Origin: Rhodovulum sulfidophilum DSM 1374 | GTDB taxonomy: Bacteria > Pseudomonadota > Alphaproteobacteria > Rhodobacterales > Rhodobacteraceae | Length of the DNA stretch: 64,000 nucleotides | Direction of reading: 5' to 3' | Assembly: GCF_001633165.1 (NCBI RefSeq) | Contig: NZ_CP015418.1 | Coordinates: forward strand, 3,906,001-3,970,000 | Shown here: one piece after another, positions 26,728 to 34,973 of the stretch | How the letters are laid out: every line of letters begins with the position of its first letter | Position numbering within the stretch: position 1 is the stretch's first letter | Translations under genes and position numbers: made by a program | The notes under the pieces: generated by a model | The model's input: the letters and a program-made list of their open reading frames with translations, nothing else | The model's database searches: none | Told to the model about the DNA's origin: nothing

Positions 26728-28208
26728 AACTCGAGCTTCGTGAGGTCGGCACCCATCAGATAGTGCAGCCGGGTCCAGGACCGGAGGTATTCCGCCTGAT
26801 AGTAGCTCACCCGCTCGGTGGCCTTGTTCAGCCGCAGTTCGCGTGCGGCGACAACCAGATCGACGCTTTGGCCGCTGGCGACCCGGCCGCGTTCGGCGTC
26901 CAGCGCCTTCCGGGCCTGCTGGGCCGATTCCGAGGAGCGGAAGATCGCGCGGCGCAGCTCGGCCATGCGGGAATGGGTAGAGCGGATCTCGGTCTCGACC
27001 GCGCGGCGGCGGGCATAATATTCCATCGTCGCGGCACGCAGCTCGACCGATTTCTCGCGCGAAACATAGCCGCGGCCGTTCGAGTTGAAGAGCGGCACGG
27101 TCAGGCTGACGCCCACGGTCAGGTCGTCGCTATGCGACCCGCCGCCGAACCGGCTGCCGGAGCGGTGCTCGTTTTCCAGCGTGGCATAGGCGTCGACCAC
27201 CGGCATCGTCTCGGCCGCCAGCGCCCGGTGCCTGTCGAGCCCGGCACCCACAACTGCAAGCGCCGCCGACATGATCGCCGGGTTGTCTTCCAGCCCGCGG
27301 GCCACCGCGTCGCCCTCGCCGGTGCGCCGGTCCGCGCGCAGCATCCCGTTCGGGAAGCGAAGCGGCTTGATCTCGCGCACCACGGTCCCGGTCAGTTCGG
27401 CCAGGGCGCTGACCGCCGCGGCATAGCGGGCCATTTCCAGCGCCTCCTCGGCGGCGATGGAATCGCGCTCGCTGCGCAACGAGGCGCTTTCGGTGTCGTC
27501 GTCCAGACCGATATCGGTCAGCGTGTCGCGGCTGCCGATCTGGCGGTCGAACAGCCGCTGGCGCGCGGCCAGAGCGCGGGCACGGTCGCGGGCCTGGTTG
27601 GCGACGATGTAGTTGTCGAAAACCTCGTATGTGACGTCGCGCACGGCACCGATATAGTCGACCTCGGCCACCGACTGGGCATTGCGCGCATAGCGTATGC
27701 CGAAGATCCGGCTCATGTCGTAGATCGGCTGGGTGACGCTGGCGACCGTGGTGCGCACCGGATAGGATGTCTGGCCCTTCTCGTAGACCTTGTTGTCGGA
27801 CGAGATCACCCGCTGGTTCAGGTGGTCACGCGAGAATGTGAACGAGACCTGCGGCAGATACCCGAAGACGGCGTTCATGTGCTGCGCGTCGGCCAGGCTG
27901 ATCTCCTGCGCGGCGCGGCCGATTTTCGAGTTCCGGTCCAGCGCGGTCTTCAGCAGGTCCGGCAGCGCCGCCCCGCCCGCGGGCGCCTCGGAGGGATCGC
28001 CGTAAAGCGCGACCAGCTCGGCCAGCCCGGGTTCCTTGGCGATGGTCTTCGCCAGACCGGCCTCGGCGGCATTCCGCTGATCCTCGGACGGACCGTCCTC
28101 GCGCAGGGCGTCGAGACGCTGATCCGCCGGGGTTTCGGGGCCGCCGCATCCCGCCACCCAAAGCAGACTGCAGCCGATCACCGCGGCGAAACTGGTTCTG
28201 ATCGTCAT
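26724..28208 (-). CDS. TolC-family outer-membrane efflux/secretion lipoprotein
   Basis: 494 residues, lipoprotein signal with lipobox LLWVAGC (Cys ~21). Two related OEP halves: SLADAQHMNAVFGYLPQVSF and later VVDAYATLENEHRSGSRFGG then DDLTVGVSLTVPLFNSNGRG, a hallmark of TolC proteins (second repeat beta-strand entry). The coiled-coil helices follow (ARRRAVETEIRSTHSRMAEL; ARKALDAERGRVASGQSVDL). First gene of the operon; promoter-like TATAAT at 28279-28284. It would supply the outer-membrane duct for export of the giant protein. Confidence 0.85.
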   Translation of the reverse strand: MTIRTSFAAVIGCSLLWVAGCGGPETPADQRLDALREDGPSEDQRNAAEAGLAKTIAKEPGLAELVALYGDPSEAPAGGAALPDLLKTALDRNSKIGRAAQEISLADAQHMNAVFGYLPQVSFTFSRDHLNQRVISSDNKVYEKGQTSYPVRTTVASVTQPIYDMSRIFGIRYARNAQSVAEVDYIGAVRDVTYEVFDNYIVANQARDRARALAARQRLFDRQIGSRDTLTDIGLDDDTESASLRSERDSIAAEEALEMARYAAAVSALAELTGTVVREIKPLRFPNGMLRADRRTGEGDAVARGLEDNPAIMSAALAVVGAGLDRHRALAAETMPVVDAYATLENEHRSGSRFGGGSHSDDLTVGVSLTVPLFNSNGRGYVSREKSVELRAATMEYYARRRAVETEIRSTHSRMAELRRAIFRSSESAQQARKALDAERGRVASGQSVDLVVAARELRLNKATERVSYYQAEYLRSWTRLHYLMGADLTKLEL

Positions 28209-28278
28209 CCTGTGGCCCCGTTCTGCCCCACTGTCCTAGCCGCGAGGCGGGCCGCTTCCGACGATCCCGTTTTCTGGA

Positions 28279-28284
28279 ATTATA
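28279..28284 (-). promoter_or_regulatory. Candidate -10 box of the giant-protein secretion operon
   Basis: On the minus strand the sequence reads TATAAT exactly (28284 to 28279), about 70 bp upstream of the tolC-like ATG. The expected -35 position holds only a weak match (around GACGAA), so a sigma-70-like promoter with activator dependence is plausible. It lies just upstream of a C-rich tract (28345-28352 as C8), which is a further possible contributor to expression variability. Confidence 0.4.
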
Positions 28285-28515
28285 CTTGTATCCTCGCGAG
28301 TTCGTCTTAGGTCTCCAACCTTTTTCCTTCTACCCTCGCCCCCCCCTTTACCCCACAAACTACCCATTTGCGCCAAAATCGATCTTTCGAAAGAAAAATC
28401 CACGCGTAAGGGGCGAACGCGTCTGCCCGGAGAAAACGAGGGGGCCGCCCGATGCGCGGGATCTTGCTGAGGCCTAAGGGACCTCTCCGGCCCAAGGGTC
28501 AAGCTCCGCCCAGAA

Positions 28516-28575
28516 AGCCCCCTAACAGGCTGGTGAAATAGTCGGCCTCGACCTCGGATGCAGAACATGATTCGC
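28516..28575. repeat. IS5-like terminal sequence remnant
   Basis: The order AACAGGCTGGTGAAATAG, CGGCCTCG, GAACATGATTC seen here mirrors AGCAGGCTGCTGAAAAAC, CGGCCTCG, GAACATGATTC at 41672-41717, which is the left end of an IS5-family remnant in this window. No transposase sequence accompanies it here. It is probably a solo IS end or a deletion scar between the operon promoter and the riboswitch-linked ORF. Confidence 0.4.
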
Positions 28576-28657
28576 ACTTTCCCACTGCGAGAGCGGGATC
28601 ACGATGCGGTCCGGCGCAATTGATCCTCGGATCGGCGCGGGGCGCGCGCCGACTGTC

Positions 28658-28960
28658 TCAGAGGCGGGAACGTCGTACAGCTGCGCCTCCGCGCCGTCGC
28701 GGTCGGGGCAGGGCAAGATCAAGGCGGCGGAGCGGCTTACGCAGGGAGGCCCGGATCAGTTCGCAGAACACCGCGACGGCCGGTTTCGATCGCTCCAGAT
28801 CCATGGCCGCGATACAGGCGTAGATCGCCTCGTCCTTGTAGGGCGCGTTGCCGGGCATCGAACCGAGCCATTGCATGTAGCCCAACTGTCCCTGTTCCCG
28901 GGCCCGTTCAGGACTTTCGGGCGCCATGATGGGTCCGTTGATCGTGGTGTGAAGATGCAT
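28658..28960 (-). CDS. Hypothetical protein downstream of the cobalamin riboswitch fragment
   Basis: 100 residues from ATG at 28958-28960 with a strong GGAGG 6 nt upstream. Starts MHLHTTINGPIMAPESPERA, includes CIAAMDLERSKPAVAVFCEL and ends in an Arg-rich stretch. It lies ~105 nt after the cobalamin riboswitch fragment on the same strand, so it was probably B12-regulated before insertion of IS copy C. The Arg-rich tail overlaps another coding-like frame (28522-28722), so a frameshift near 28700 may have altered the C-terminus. Family not recognised. Confidence 0.5.
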   Translation of the reverse strand: MHLHTTINGPIMAPESPERAREQGQLGYMQWLGSMPGNAPYKDEAIYACIAAMDLERSKPAVAVFCELIRASLRKPLRRLDLALPRPRRRGGAAVRRSRL

Positions 28961-29064
28961 TGCGCCCTCCGCGCGAATGGGGCGGAGTCAACCGGCGGCA
29001 GCAATAGTCTCAGGACGGCATGGTCCATCTTATCTGCTCCTCGTCCGGGGCACCCCGCCCGGGT

Positions 29065-29187
29065 TGGTATCGAACAGATGGCAGGTCTCCTGACTCGCGG
29101 GTCGCCGCTCCCCCGATCCTTCCCGGGCCTTGCTGCCCAGTGGTCGCTTCGGGGTCGCTCGCCGCCTACAGTTGCGGGGGCAGTCAC
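29065..29187 (-). promoter_or_regulatory. Cobalamin riboswitch, 5'-truncated by an IS110 element
   Basis: Read on the minus strand, the segment contains in the right order the hallmarks of the cobalamin aptamer: CCCCCGCAACTGTAGGCGG, then CCACTGGG, CCCGGGAAGG, and GACCCGCGAGTCAGGAGACC followed by TGCC. These correspond to the 3' two-thirds of the aptamer, ending in the diagnostic GTCAGGAGACCTGCC. The upstream part (the GGTGCCCC and B12-box 5' strands) is missing because transposase sequence of IS copy C begins at about 29186-29200. Without it the aptamer cannot fold normally, so regulation of the downstream ORF is probably lost. Confidence 0.8.
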
Positions 29188-30090
29188 GGCGTCCAGAGAT
29201 CGGCACGCTCGGGATGCTTCCTGGCCATCAAGGCGCGCGACGTCATGCCGACGATCAGCAGCTTCCTGATGTAGCGGTCGCCCTTCTTGGTGATCTTCCC
29301 GAGCCGCTCCTTGCCGCCGCTGGATTTGTTCAGGGGGGGGCAGACCCAGCCAGGCCGCCAGATCGCGCCCGGTCCGGAATTGTTTCGCATCGCCGATCGT
29401 GGCGATGATGGCCGAGGCGGTAATCGGACCGATCCCGGGTATGCGCATCAGCCGCCGGGCATCTGCCGTCATCATGGCGTGCTGTTCGATCATCCTGGTG
29501 TAGCCGACGACCCGGGTGTTGAGGCCCACCAGCTGATGGCACAGCGTCCCGAGAATACCGTTGGCCAGTTCCGGCATGTCGGGATGGTCCCCGCCGAGGT
29601 GGCGTTTGGCAAAGGTGAGGATGGCGCCCACTCCGGTCGGCAGGATGTGGCCGAATTCGCGCAAGATGCTGCGGATCATGTTCACGATCTGGGTTTGCTG
29701 CCGGACCACAAGATCGCGGGTGCGGTGGATCGCCAGGATCGCCTGCTGATCTTCCGTCTTCAGTTCGACGAAGCGCATCGTGGGTCGGCGCACCGCCTCG
29801 CAAATCGCCTCGGCATCGACCGCGTCGGTCTTGCCCCGCTTCACATAGGGTTTCACATAGCCCGCAGGCATCAGCCGGACGTCGTGACCGAGCTTGCCCA
29901 ATTCGCGGCCCCAGTGATGGGCGGACCCACACGCCTCCATCCCGACGACGCAGGGCGGCAGGGCCTCGAAGAATTGCAGAAGCTTGGCGCGCTTCACCGT
30001 CTTGTTGAAAATGACGCGCCCATTCGCGGAAATCCCGTGAACCTGAAAGACATCCTTGGCCAAATCCAGGCCGACCGTATTGACTGTCAT
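29184..30090 (-). pseudogene. IS110-family transposase, copy C (frameshifted and 3'-truncated)
   Basis: Starts at ATG 30088-30090 with GAGAGGAG upstream. DEDD domain intact: GLDLAKDVFQVHG, VVGMEACGSAHHWGREL, KTDAVDAEAI. At 29333-29340 a run of eight C (minus strand) shifts the frame, so the Tnp20 domain continues in another frame (SSGGKERLGKITKKGDRYIR, VGMTSRALMARKHPERADLW) and then stops. The sequence leaves transposase homology near 29190 where the riboswitch begins. Identical in protein to copy D up to the poly-C tract. The ~190 residues after the shift that appear to continue this frame are not transposase. Confidence 0.82.
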
Positions 30091-30180
30091 TGGGTGGCTC
30101 CTCTCTCAGCAGTCGATGACAACTGCACTATGGCACATCGCGACGCCGGGGGAGCAGGGGCCATCCACATCATCCGCTTC
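29341..30180 (-). repeat. 840-bp arm of the inverted repeat formed by IS copies C and D
   Basis: 29341-30180 (minus) and 31821-32660 (plus) are equal in length and nearly identical, including the left-end non-coding part and the shared outer motif GAAGCGGATGATGTGG. Single differences are visible, for example GGCACA against GGCGCA near 30132. Both arms lose homology at the same base, just after GGGTCTG, where copy C enters its poly-C tract and copy D enters unrelated DNA. Confidence 0.8.
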
Positions 30181-30239
30181 CGTGATCCACGGGCGGCTCG
30201 GACTTGAGGCGCCGAATGACCTGTGTGGATGGCTCCCGC

Positions 30240-30461
30240 ATAGCAAGTCGTAAATGATCTCGCGCACCTTTTCAGAAGCAGTCTTGTGTCCGGCCTGTTT
30301 GCGCGGTTCACACCGCTGGCCCTGATGGGATCCGCAGATCAGGTTCCTATCTGCTTTGCGGGCAATTTCGCCCGGGACATTCGGCGGAGCTTCCTGATCG
30401 TTGCGGCTGAAGGGTACACCATCACATCGTCGGTCTTGCTATCTCGCTGTTTCGGTATGTC
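30240..30461 (-). ncRNA. Probable guide (bridge/seek) RNA region of IS copy A
   Basis: The ~220 bp between the transposase stop and the right end is conserved with copy B and in diverged form with the fossil at 7301-7571, although it encodes no protein. In IS1111-type elements the guide RNA (bridge RNA or seekRNA) is encoded downstream of the transposase, as here. Matching segments across copies (for example GATCAGGTTCCTATCTGC) suggest selection on structure. Exact RNA ends cannot be fixed by eye. Confidence 0.55.
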
Positions 30462-31481
30462 TCAGGCTGTGTGAGGTCGGTAGGATTCGTTCCTGGTCAG
30501 CACCGCCCACATGATCCGCGCCGTCTTGTTCGCCATGGCGACGGTCGCGAGCCGGGCAGGCTTCCTCTGCAGCAGCTTCGTCAGCCAGGGATCGGCACGC
30601 TCCGGATGGTTGGAGACCTGCCGCACACGCGATGTCATGCCGACGACGATAAGCTGACGCAGATACCGATCGCCCATCTTGGTGATCTTCCCTAAGCGCT
30701 CCTTGCCACCGCTGGAGTGGTTGCGCGGTGTCAGACCAAGCCACGCCGCAAATTCCCGCCCACTCTTGAACTGGTGACCCGATCCGATCGTGGCGGCCAC
30801 GGCCGAGGCGGTGACCGGCCCAACTCCGGGAATGCTCTGCAGGAGTTGCGCCTGGCGGCTGAGACGAGCCTGGATACGCATCGTGATCTCGTACCAGCGA
30901 AAGCGGTTGTGGAGCTCGACCAGCTGACGGCTGAGGACCCGCAGAACGTCCTGGGCGAGCTCGGGGAACCCGGACTGCTTGCCCTCGATGATCCCTTTCG
31001 CAAAATCGATGGCCCGCGCGACGCCCCGAGCGATGGCGATCCCGAACTCCGCGGCCAGGCTTCGGAGCATGTTGATCAACTGAGTGCGCTGTCGAACCAC
31101 GAAGTCCCGTGCGCGATGCAAGGAGAGAAGCGCCTGCTGGTCCTCGGACTTGATCTCGACAAACCGCATCGTCGGCCGCGTCACGGCCTCGCAAATGGCT
31201 TCTGCATCGACCGCATCGGACTTGCCCCGTTTCACGTAGGGTTTGACGTACATCGGCGGCATCAGCCGGACAGTATGACCGAGCTTCGTAAGCTCACGGC
31301 CCCAGTGGTGGCTCGATGCGCAGGCTTCGATGCCGATGAGGCAGGGCGGCAGTCGCTCGAAGAACGCCAGCACCTGCGCCCGGCGTAAAGGCCGATTGAA
31401 GGCGACCTCTCCGGTCTCGGTAACTCCGTGGACATGAAAGATGTTCTTGGCCAGGTCGAGGCCGACAGTGGTAACTTGCAT
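30462..31481 (-). CDS. IS1111-type transposase (DEDD), copy A
   Basis: 339 residues from ATG at 31479-31481, with GAGAGGAG about 9 nt upstream; a longer frame reaches 31514 but lacks a ribosome site. Domains: N-terminal DEDD (RuvC-like) with GLDLAKNIFHVHG (Asp), IGIEACASSHHWGREL (Glu) and KSDAVDAEAI (two Asp), a helical linker, then a Transposase_20 domain (IPGVGPVTASAVAATIGSGH; SSGGKERLGK carries the catalytic serine). It catalyses site-specific excision and integration guided by an element-encoded RNA. Protein identical to copy B. Confidence 0.93.
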   Translation of the reverse strand: MQVTTVGLDLAKNIFHVHGVTETGEVAFNRPLRRAQVLAFFERLPPCLIGIEACASSHHWGRELTKLGHTVRLMPPMYVKPYVKRGKSDAVDAEAICEAVTRPTMRFVEIKSEDQQALLSLHRARDFVVRQRTQLINMLRSLAAEFGIAIARGVARAIDFAKGIIEGKQSGFPELAQDVLRVLSRQLVELHNRFRWYEITMRIQARLSRQAQLLQSIPGVGPVTASAVAATIGSGHQFKSGREFAAWLGLTPRNHSSGGKERLGKITKMGDRYLRQLIVVGMTSRVRQVSNHPERADPWLTKLLQRKPARLATVAMANKTARIMWAVLTRNESYRPHTA

Positions 31482-31601
31482 GGGGTGGCTCCTCTCAATT
31501 GCAGATTCTGACACCTGCAGTATGGCGCATCGCGACGCCGGGAGCGGGAGCCATCCACCCCATCTGCTATCGGCAGAGAGCGGCCCTGGTCGCTTGGGGC
31601 G

Positions 31602-31769
31602 GATTGTGTTGAAAAACTCCGGCCGCGGTTGAGAGGTCGTCTGAGTTTGGAACGCCGTTCTTCACAGGGGCAGCAAAGGTCCATTTACGAGGCTGGATCG
31701 CAGAAAAGCGGAACCATGTCCCGTGAGCTTGTGCTCTGCGGCCCCGCAAGCGAGTTTTTCAACACAATC
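31602..31769. repeat. 168-bp MITE-like element with 18-bp perfect terminal inverted repeats
   Basis: GATTGTGTTGAAAAACTC at 31602-31619 is repeated exactly inverted at 31752-31769. The 132-bp interior has no open reading frame of note. The ends resemble TGTTGAAAAAC termini of the IS1182 remnant that ends near 42387-42405 in this window, so it could be a non-autonomous derivative mobilised by a relative of that transposase. Lies between the left ends of IS copies A and D. Confidence 0.62.
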
Positions 31770-31820
31770 GGCGGAGACCGGACGTTCGCGGTTGTCTCCG
31801 GGAATCGCCCCGGGATCGCC

Positions 31821-32660
31821 GAAGCGGATGATGTGGATGGCCCCTGCTCCCCCGGCGTCGCGATGCGCCATAGTGCAGTTGTCATCGACTGCTGAGAGAG
31901 GAGCCACCCAATGACAGTCAATACGGTCGGCCTGGATTTGGCCAAGGATGTCTTTCAGGTTCACGGGATTTCCGCGAATGGGCGCGTCATTTTCAACAAG
32001 ACGGTGAAGCGCGCCAAGCTTCTGCAATTCTTCGAGGCCCTGCCGCCCTGCGTCGTCGGGATGGAGGCGTGTGGGTCCGCCCATCACTGGGGCCGCGAAT
32101 TGGGCAAGCTCGGTCACGACGTCCGGCTGATGCCTGCGGGCTATGTGAAACCCTATGTGAAGCGGGGCAAGACCGACGCGGTCGATGCCGAGGCGATTTG
32201 CGAGGCGGTGCGCCGACCCACGATGCGCTTCGTCGAACTGAAGACGGAAGATCAGCAGGCGATCCTGGCGATCCACCGCACCCGCGATCTTGTGGTCCGG
32301 CAGCAAACCCAGATCGTGAACATGATCCGCAGCATCTTGCGCGAATTCGGCCACATCCTGCCGACCGGAGTGGGCGCCATCCTCACCTTTGCCAAACGCC
32401 ACCTCGGCGGGGACCATCCCGACATGCCGGAACTGGCCAACGGTATTCTCGGGACGCTGTGCCATCAGCTGGTGGGCCTCAACACCCGGGTCGTCGGCTA
32501 CACCAGGATGATCGAACAGCACGCCATGATGACGGCAGATGCCCGGCGGCTGATGCGCATACCCGGGATCGGTCCGATTACCGCCTCGGCCATCATCGCC
32601 ACGATCGGCGATGCGAAACAATTCCGGACCGGGCGCGATCTGGCGGCCTGGCTGGGTCTG
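31821..32660 (+). mobile_element. IS110-family copy D (3'-truncated), second arm of the inverted repeat
   Basis: Left end and first 750 bp of the transposase are retained; homology to copy C stops at 32660 after GGGTCTG. The right end and guide RNA region are absent, so it is immobile. The orientation opposes copy C, with the left ends facing each other across copy A and the MITE-like element. Confidence 0.78.
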
Positions 32661-32684
32661 TTCCACAACAGGCCCGCACAATAG
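31911..32684 (+). pseudogene. Truncated IS110-family transposase, copy D
   Basis: Starts MTVNTVGLDLAKDVFQVHGI; DEDD catalytic residues are retained (GLDLAKD, VVGMEACGSAHHWG, KTDAVDAEAI), but the reading frame leaves homology after DLAAWLGL and ends eight codons later in unrelated sequence (FHNRPAQ). The Tnp20 domain with its catalytic serine is missing, so it cannot act alone; it could only act as a dominant-negative product. ATG 31911 has GAGAGGAG upstream. Confidence 0.82.
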
Positions 32685-32918
32685 AAATTTGACGTTTCCA
32701 GCTCAAACCGGAAGTTGAATGATTCATGACATACGACAGCTCAGAGGCTCATTAAATACCCGCTTCCTCTCCGCTATTGACTGCCTCGCCATTTGCAATG
32801 AACATCACAATATAACCAACGGAGAATTTAGCCATGTGATGCTGTCGCATGCTGGAGGCTTATGTCGCGACATTTGGCAGTTTACAATTTTGGCCGCAAC
32901 GAGAACGGAGTCGTCGGG

Positions 32919-33734
32919 ATGGTTTTTCAGTTCATCGTCATCGGCGCAGCGATTGCGACCATTTGGGCGAAGAATGCATACGCAACTGACAACCTCGTTT
33001 ACAGCGATGAGAGTTTCCTGCTTGAACTGGGCTATAATCCTGGAGCTGTAGACGGATTTGCGGATCAAAACACACATAGCGCGATTTCTAGCTCTCAGAT
33101 AGGGCGTGGATCGCTTGTAACCGGTGGCATGGATACGCAGGGGCGCCGGGCACTTGGCCAGGAGATTTTAGAATTTCGTGCGAAACAGGAACAGCATCCT
33201 CCAGAAATTCCGCAAAATCTTCCGAAGGAAACCTTACCTGAAACCATTCGCAGGGAGGTCGGCCACATATGGCTGTTTAGTGATTACCGCACACTTCCAA
33301 TTGGAATGAGCGCATTTTTGGGCCCAGGTCCTGGTGGCGATTGGAGCAAGCCACATCAGTCTTTAGTGTGGTATCGGGTTTATTCTTTGGATGCCTTTCA
33401 CTCGAATGGCGTTGCGGTTCCGCAATATCTAACCGGAGAAGAAAAAAGCCATCCCTTCAATGCGAATGGGATAGGCTTGAATGGACCTTATAGCGGCCCA
33501 GCCCCTGACTTGGCAATGGTATGTGTGGTACACGCTCCACGATCCGCACCAGCCAGGTTAGTCTACAGTTTGAGCTTTTGGCGAGCGGAGCCACTACGCT
33601 TCGACCCTACAACTGGCTCGAAAAGCTACGATGCCACCATAGGGCCCGAGCTTGGCTGGGCCGTTGGCTCAGACCCTTGCCAAAATGCGTTCCAGTCTCT
33701 TGACGCTGACACCAGGGCTGCTTTGCGCCACTAG
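32919..33734 (+). CDS. Secreted protein with N-terminal peptidoglycan-binding-like motif, unknown function
   Basis: 271 residues from ATG at 32919 (CGGAG upstream); a longer frame opens at 32862. Signal peptide VFQFIVIGAAIATIWAKNAYA. Immediately after it, LLELGYNPGAVDGFADQNTH resembles the start of a PG_binding_1 repeat (L...G...G..DG..G..T..A). The C-terminal part (residues ~120-271, including HQSLVWYRVYSLD, SYDATIGPELGWAVGSDP) matches nothing I know. Base composition is more AT-rich than the flanking operons, indicating horizontal acquisition. Confidence 0.6.
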   Translation: MVFQFIVIGAAIATIWAKNAYATDNLVYSDESFLLELGYNPGAVDGFADQNTHSAISSSQIGRGSLVTGGMDTQGRRALGQEILEFRAKQEQHPPEIPQNLPKETLPETIRREVGHIWLFSDYRTLPIGMSAFLGPGPGGDWSKPHQSLVWYRVYSLDAFHSNGVAVPQYLTGEEKSHPFNANGIGLNGPYSGPAPDLAMVCVVHAPRSAPARLVYSLSFWRAEPLRFDPTTGSKSYDATIGPELGWAVGSDPCQNAFQSLDADTRAALRH

Positions 33735-33985
33735 GCTGGAAATTATTTTCTTTTTTGAGTTCTGAAAATTGGCTTCGCCAAAGCACGGCTTCCGAGCCAG
33801 ATGAGAGCAGAAAGATGGCCAGAAGAAGTGCAAGCCTGAGGAAACACTCACCTAACTGCAGCGGGTAGATGTTGGGTTTCACATGGCTGGTATATTTTTG
33901 ATAAATCCCAGAAGATGGTGAATGCACTCATTCACCGCTGGTATCCGTCAGGATGTGATAGAATGGCCGCACGAATGGCGGGCAA

Positions 33986-34873
33986 TCAGGAAGATTTATT
34001 TCGCCGCTTCCCCGCAATGGACTCCAATAGCTCCGGTGAGCTGGATGCAATTTCTTTTCCGATTCGCATCAAGTATATATTTATTCGGCGGATTCTATCC
34101 CGAGGCAACAGTGTCTCAGCAAGCAAGTCACGCCCCGCCTTCCCTACAAGAACTACCGCCAATTGCGGTAGCAAGGGCATCCAGAGTTCTGATTGGGGGT
34201 TGACCAAACCATTGGACCCACCGTTCCCGAGCCGCGCGACAGCGGCGCTCGATAGGATGAACGAATGATGTCTTTCACACCGAACCCATCGGACTGATCG
34301 CTCGTGTAGTAGTTTCAAAAATTGTTCCGAAGGGCGTAACGCGGCTTGAACTCGCGCTGAACGAGAAAGTAGCTCCTGCTGGGAGGGATCTTTTATTTTC
34401 TTAAGAAAGTTGCGACCCGCAGGAGTTAGATTAAATATATCCAAGGGCAAATTTTCCACGGCATCTTGCACCATCTGGCGTGTGCGGCTGGCTTGGTCAA
34501 ACTCCGGAATGAAATCCGGCGTTCTCTTTAACATCTCGGCAATAACTTCGCGCAGAGAGTGCTCAATTTTCCCTTCAAGCGTTGGAAGTTTTCCCTTTTC
34601 AAACGCAATCTTAAGCTCAGGGAGTAGCTCTCCTAGAAAGTTATCAATGGGACCGTAGTGGTTTCGCTCCACCTCGTCTGAAGGACGACCTTCGTTGTAA
34701 ATTGTATAGTAGTTTCGGCGCTGAAAGAACGTCCTAATATTTCGGATTCTCGGGTTATCGTATTCGCCGCTGCGAGTCTTCTTCGCGTACCACAGCTGCT
34801 GTTTTCCGGAGGCAAAGGCGCGCTGCAGAGCTTGAGGTATATAATGATGGCCTTTGCTGCGTTGATTCTTCAT
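33986..34873 (-). CDS. DUF4238 family protein
   Basis: 295 residues from ATG at 34871-34873 (MKNQRSKGHHYIPQALQRAF); the longer upstream frame lacks a ribosome site. The HHYIPQ..L..F opening followed by WYAKKTRSG and FFQRRNYYTIY is typical of DUF4238, a nuclease-suspected family common in mobile and defence contexts. A central charged helical stretch (LREVIAEMLKRTPDF) precedes a basic C-terminus (IAGKRRNKSS). Lower GC than the neighbours. Function unknown; no partner gene is obvious. Confidence 0.7.
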   Translation of the reverse strand: MKNQRSKGHHYIPQALQRAFASGKQQLWYAKKTRSGEYDNPRIRNIRTFFQRRNYYTIYNEGRPSDEVERNHYGPIDNFLGELLPELKIAFEKGKLPTLEGKIEHSLREVIAEMLKRTPDFIPEFDQASRTRQMVQDAVENLPLDIFNLTPAGRNFLKKIKDPSQQELLSRSARVQAALRPSEQFLKLLHERSVRWVRCERHHSFILSSAAVARLGNGGSNGLVNPQSELWMPLLPQLAVVLVGKAGRDLLAETLLPRDRIRRINIYLMRIGKEIASSSPELLESIAGKRRNKSS

Positions 34874-34973
34874 CAAATCTGCCGCCAAGCATATTTTCGA
34901 GTGAATTCCTGAACTCGAGATGCTCACGATTCCGGAGGAATATATACGCCCGCATGTCAAAGTAAAGTAACTA

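Larger units (their letters stand above)
30222..31561 (-). mobile_element. IS110-family, IS1111-type insertion sequence, copy A (intact)
   Basis: About 1.34 kb, matching copy B at 36201-37540 in inverted orientation. Subterminal 14-bp perfect inverted repeats TGGATGGCTCCCGC lie at 31544-31557 (left end) and 30226-30239 (right end), a feature of the IS1111 group rather than the IS110 group, which lacks them. The transposase is full length and a ~220-bp non-coding segment follows its stop. Boundaries are deduced from where the two copies stop matching (inside GGGGTGGATGG on the left, after CCATCCACACA on the right). Confidence 0.88.

Noticed and set aside
28209..28515. Possible second gene or transcription terminator upstream of the tolC-like gene
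   Set aside because: Homopyrimidine runs and no coding frame; only a TATAAT-like box could be supported.
28756..29183. C-terminal ~190-residue extension of IS copy C transposase
   Set aside because: It is the wrong frame after the poly-C frameshift; it translates riboswitch and leader DNA.
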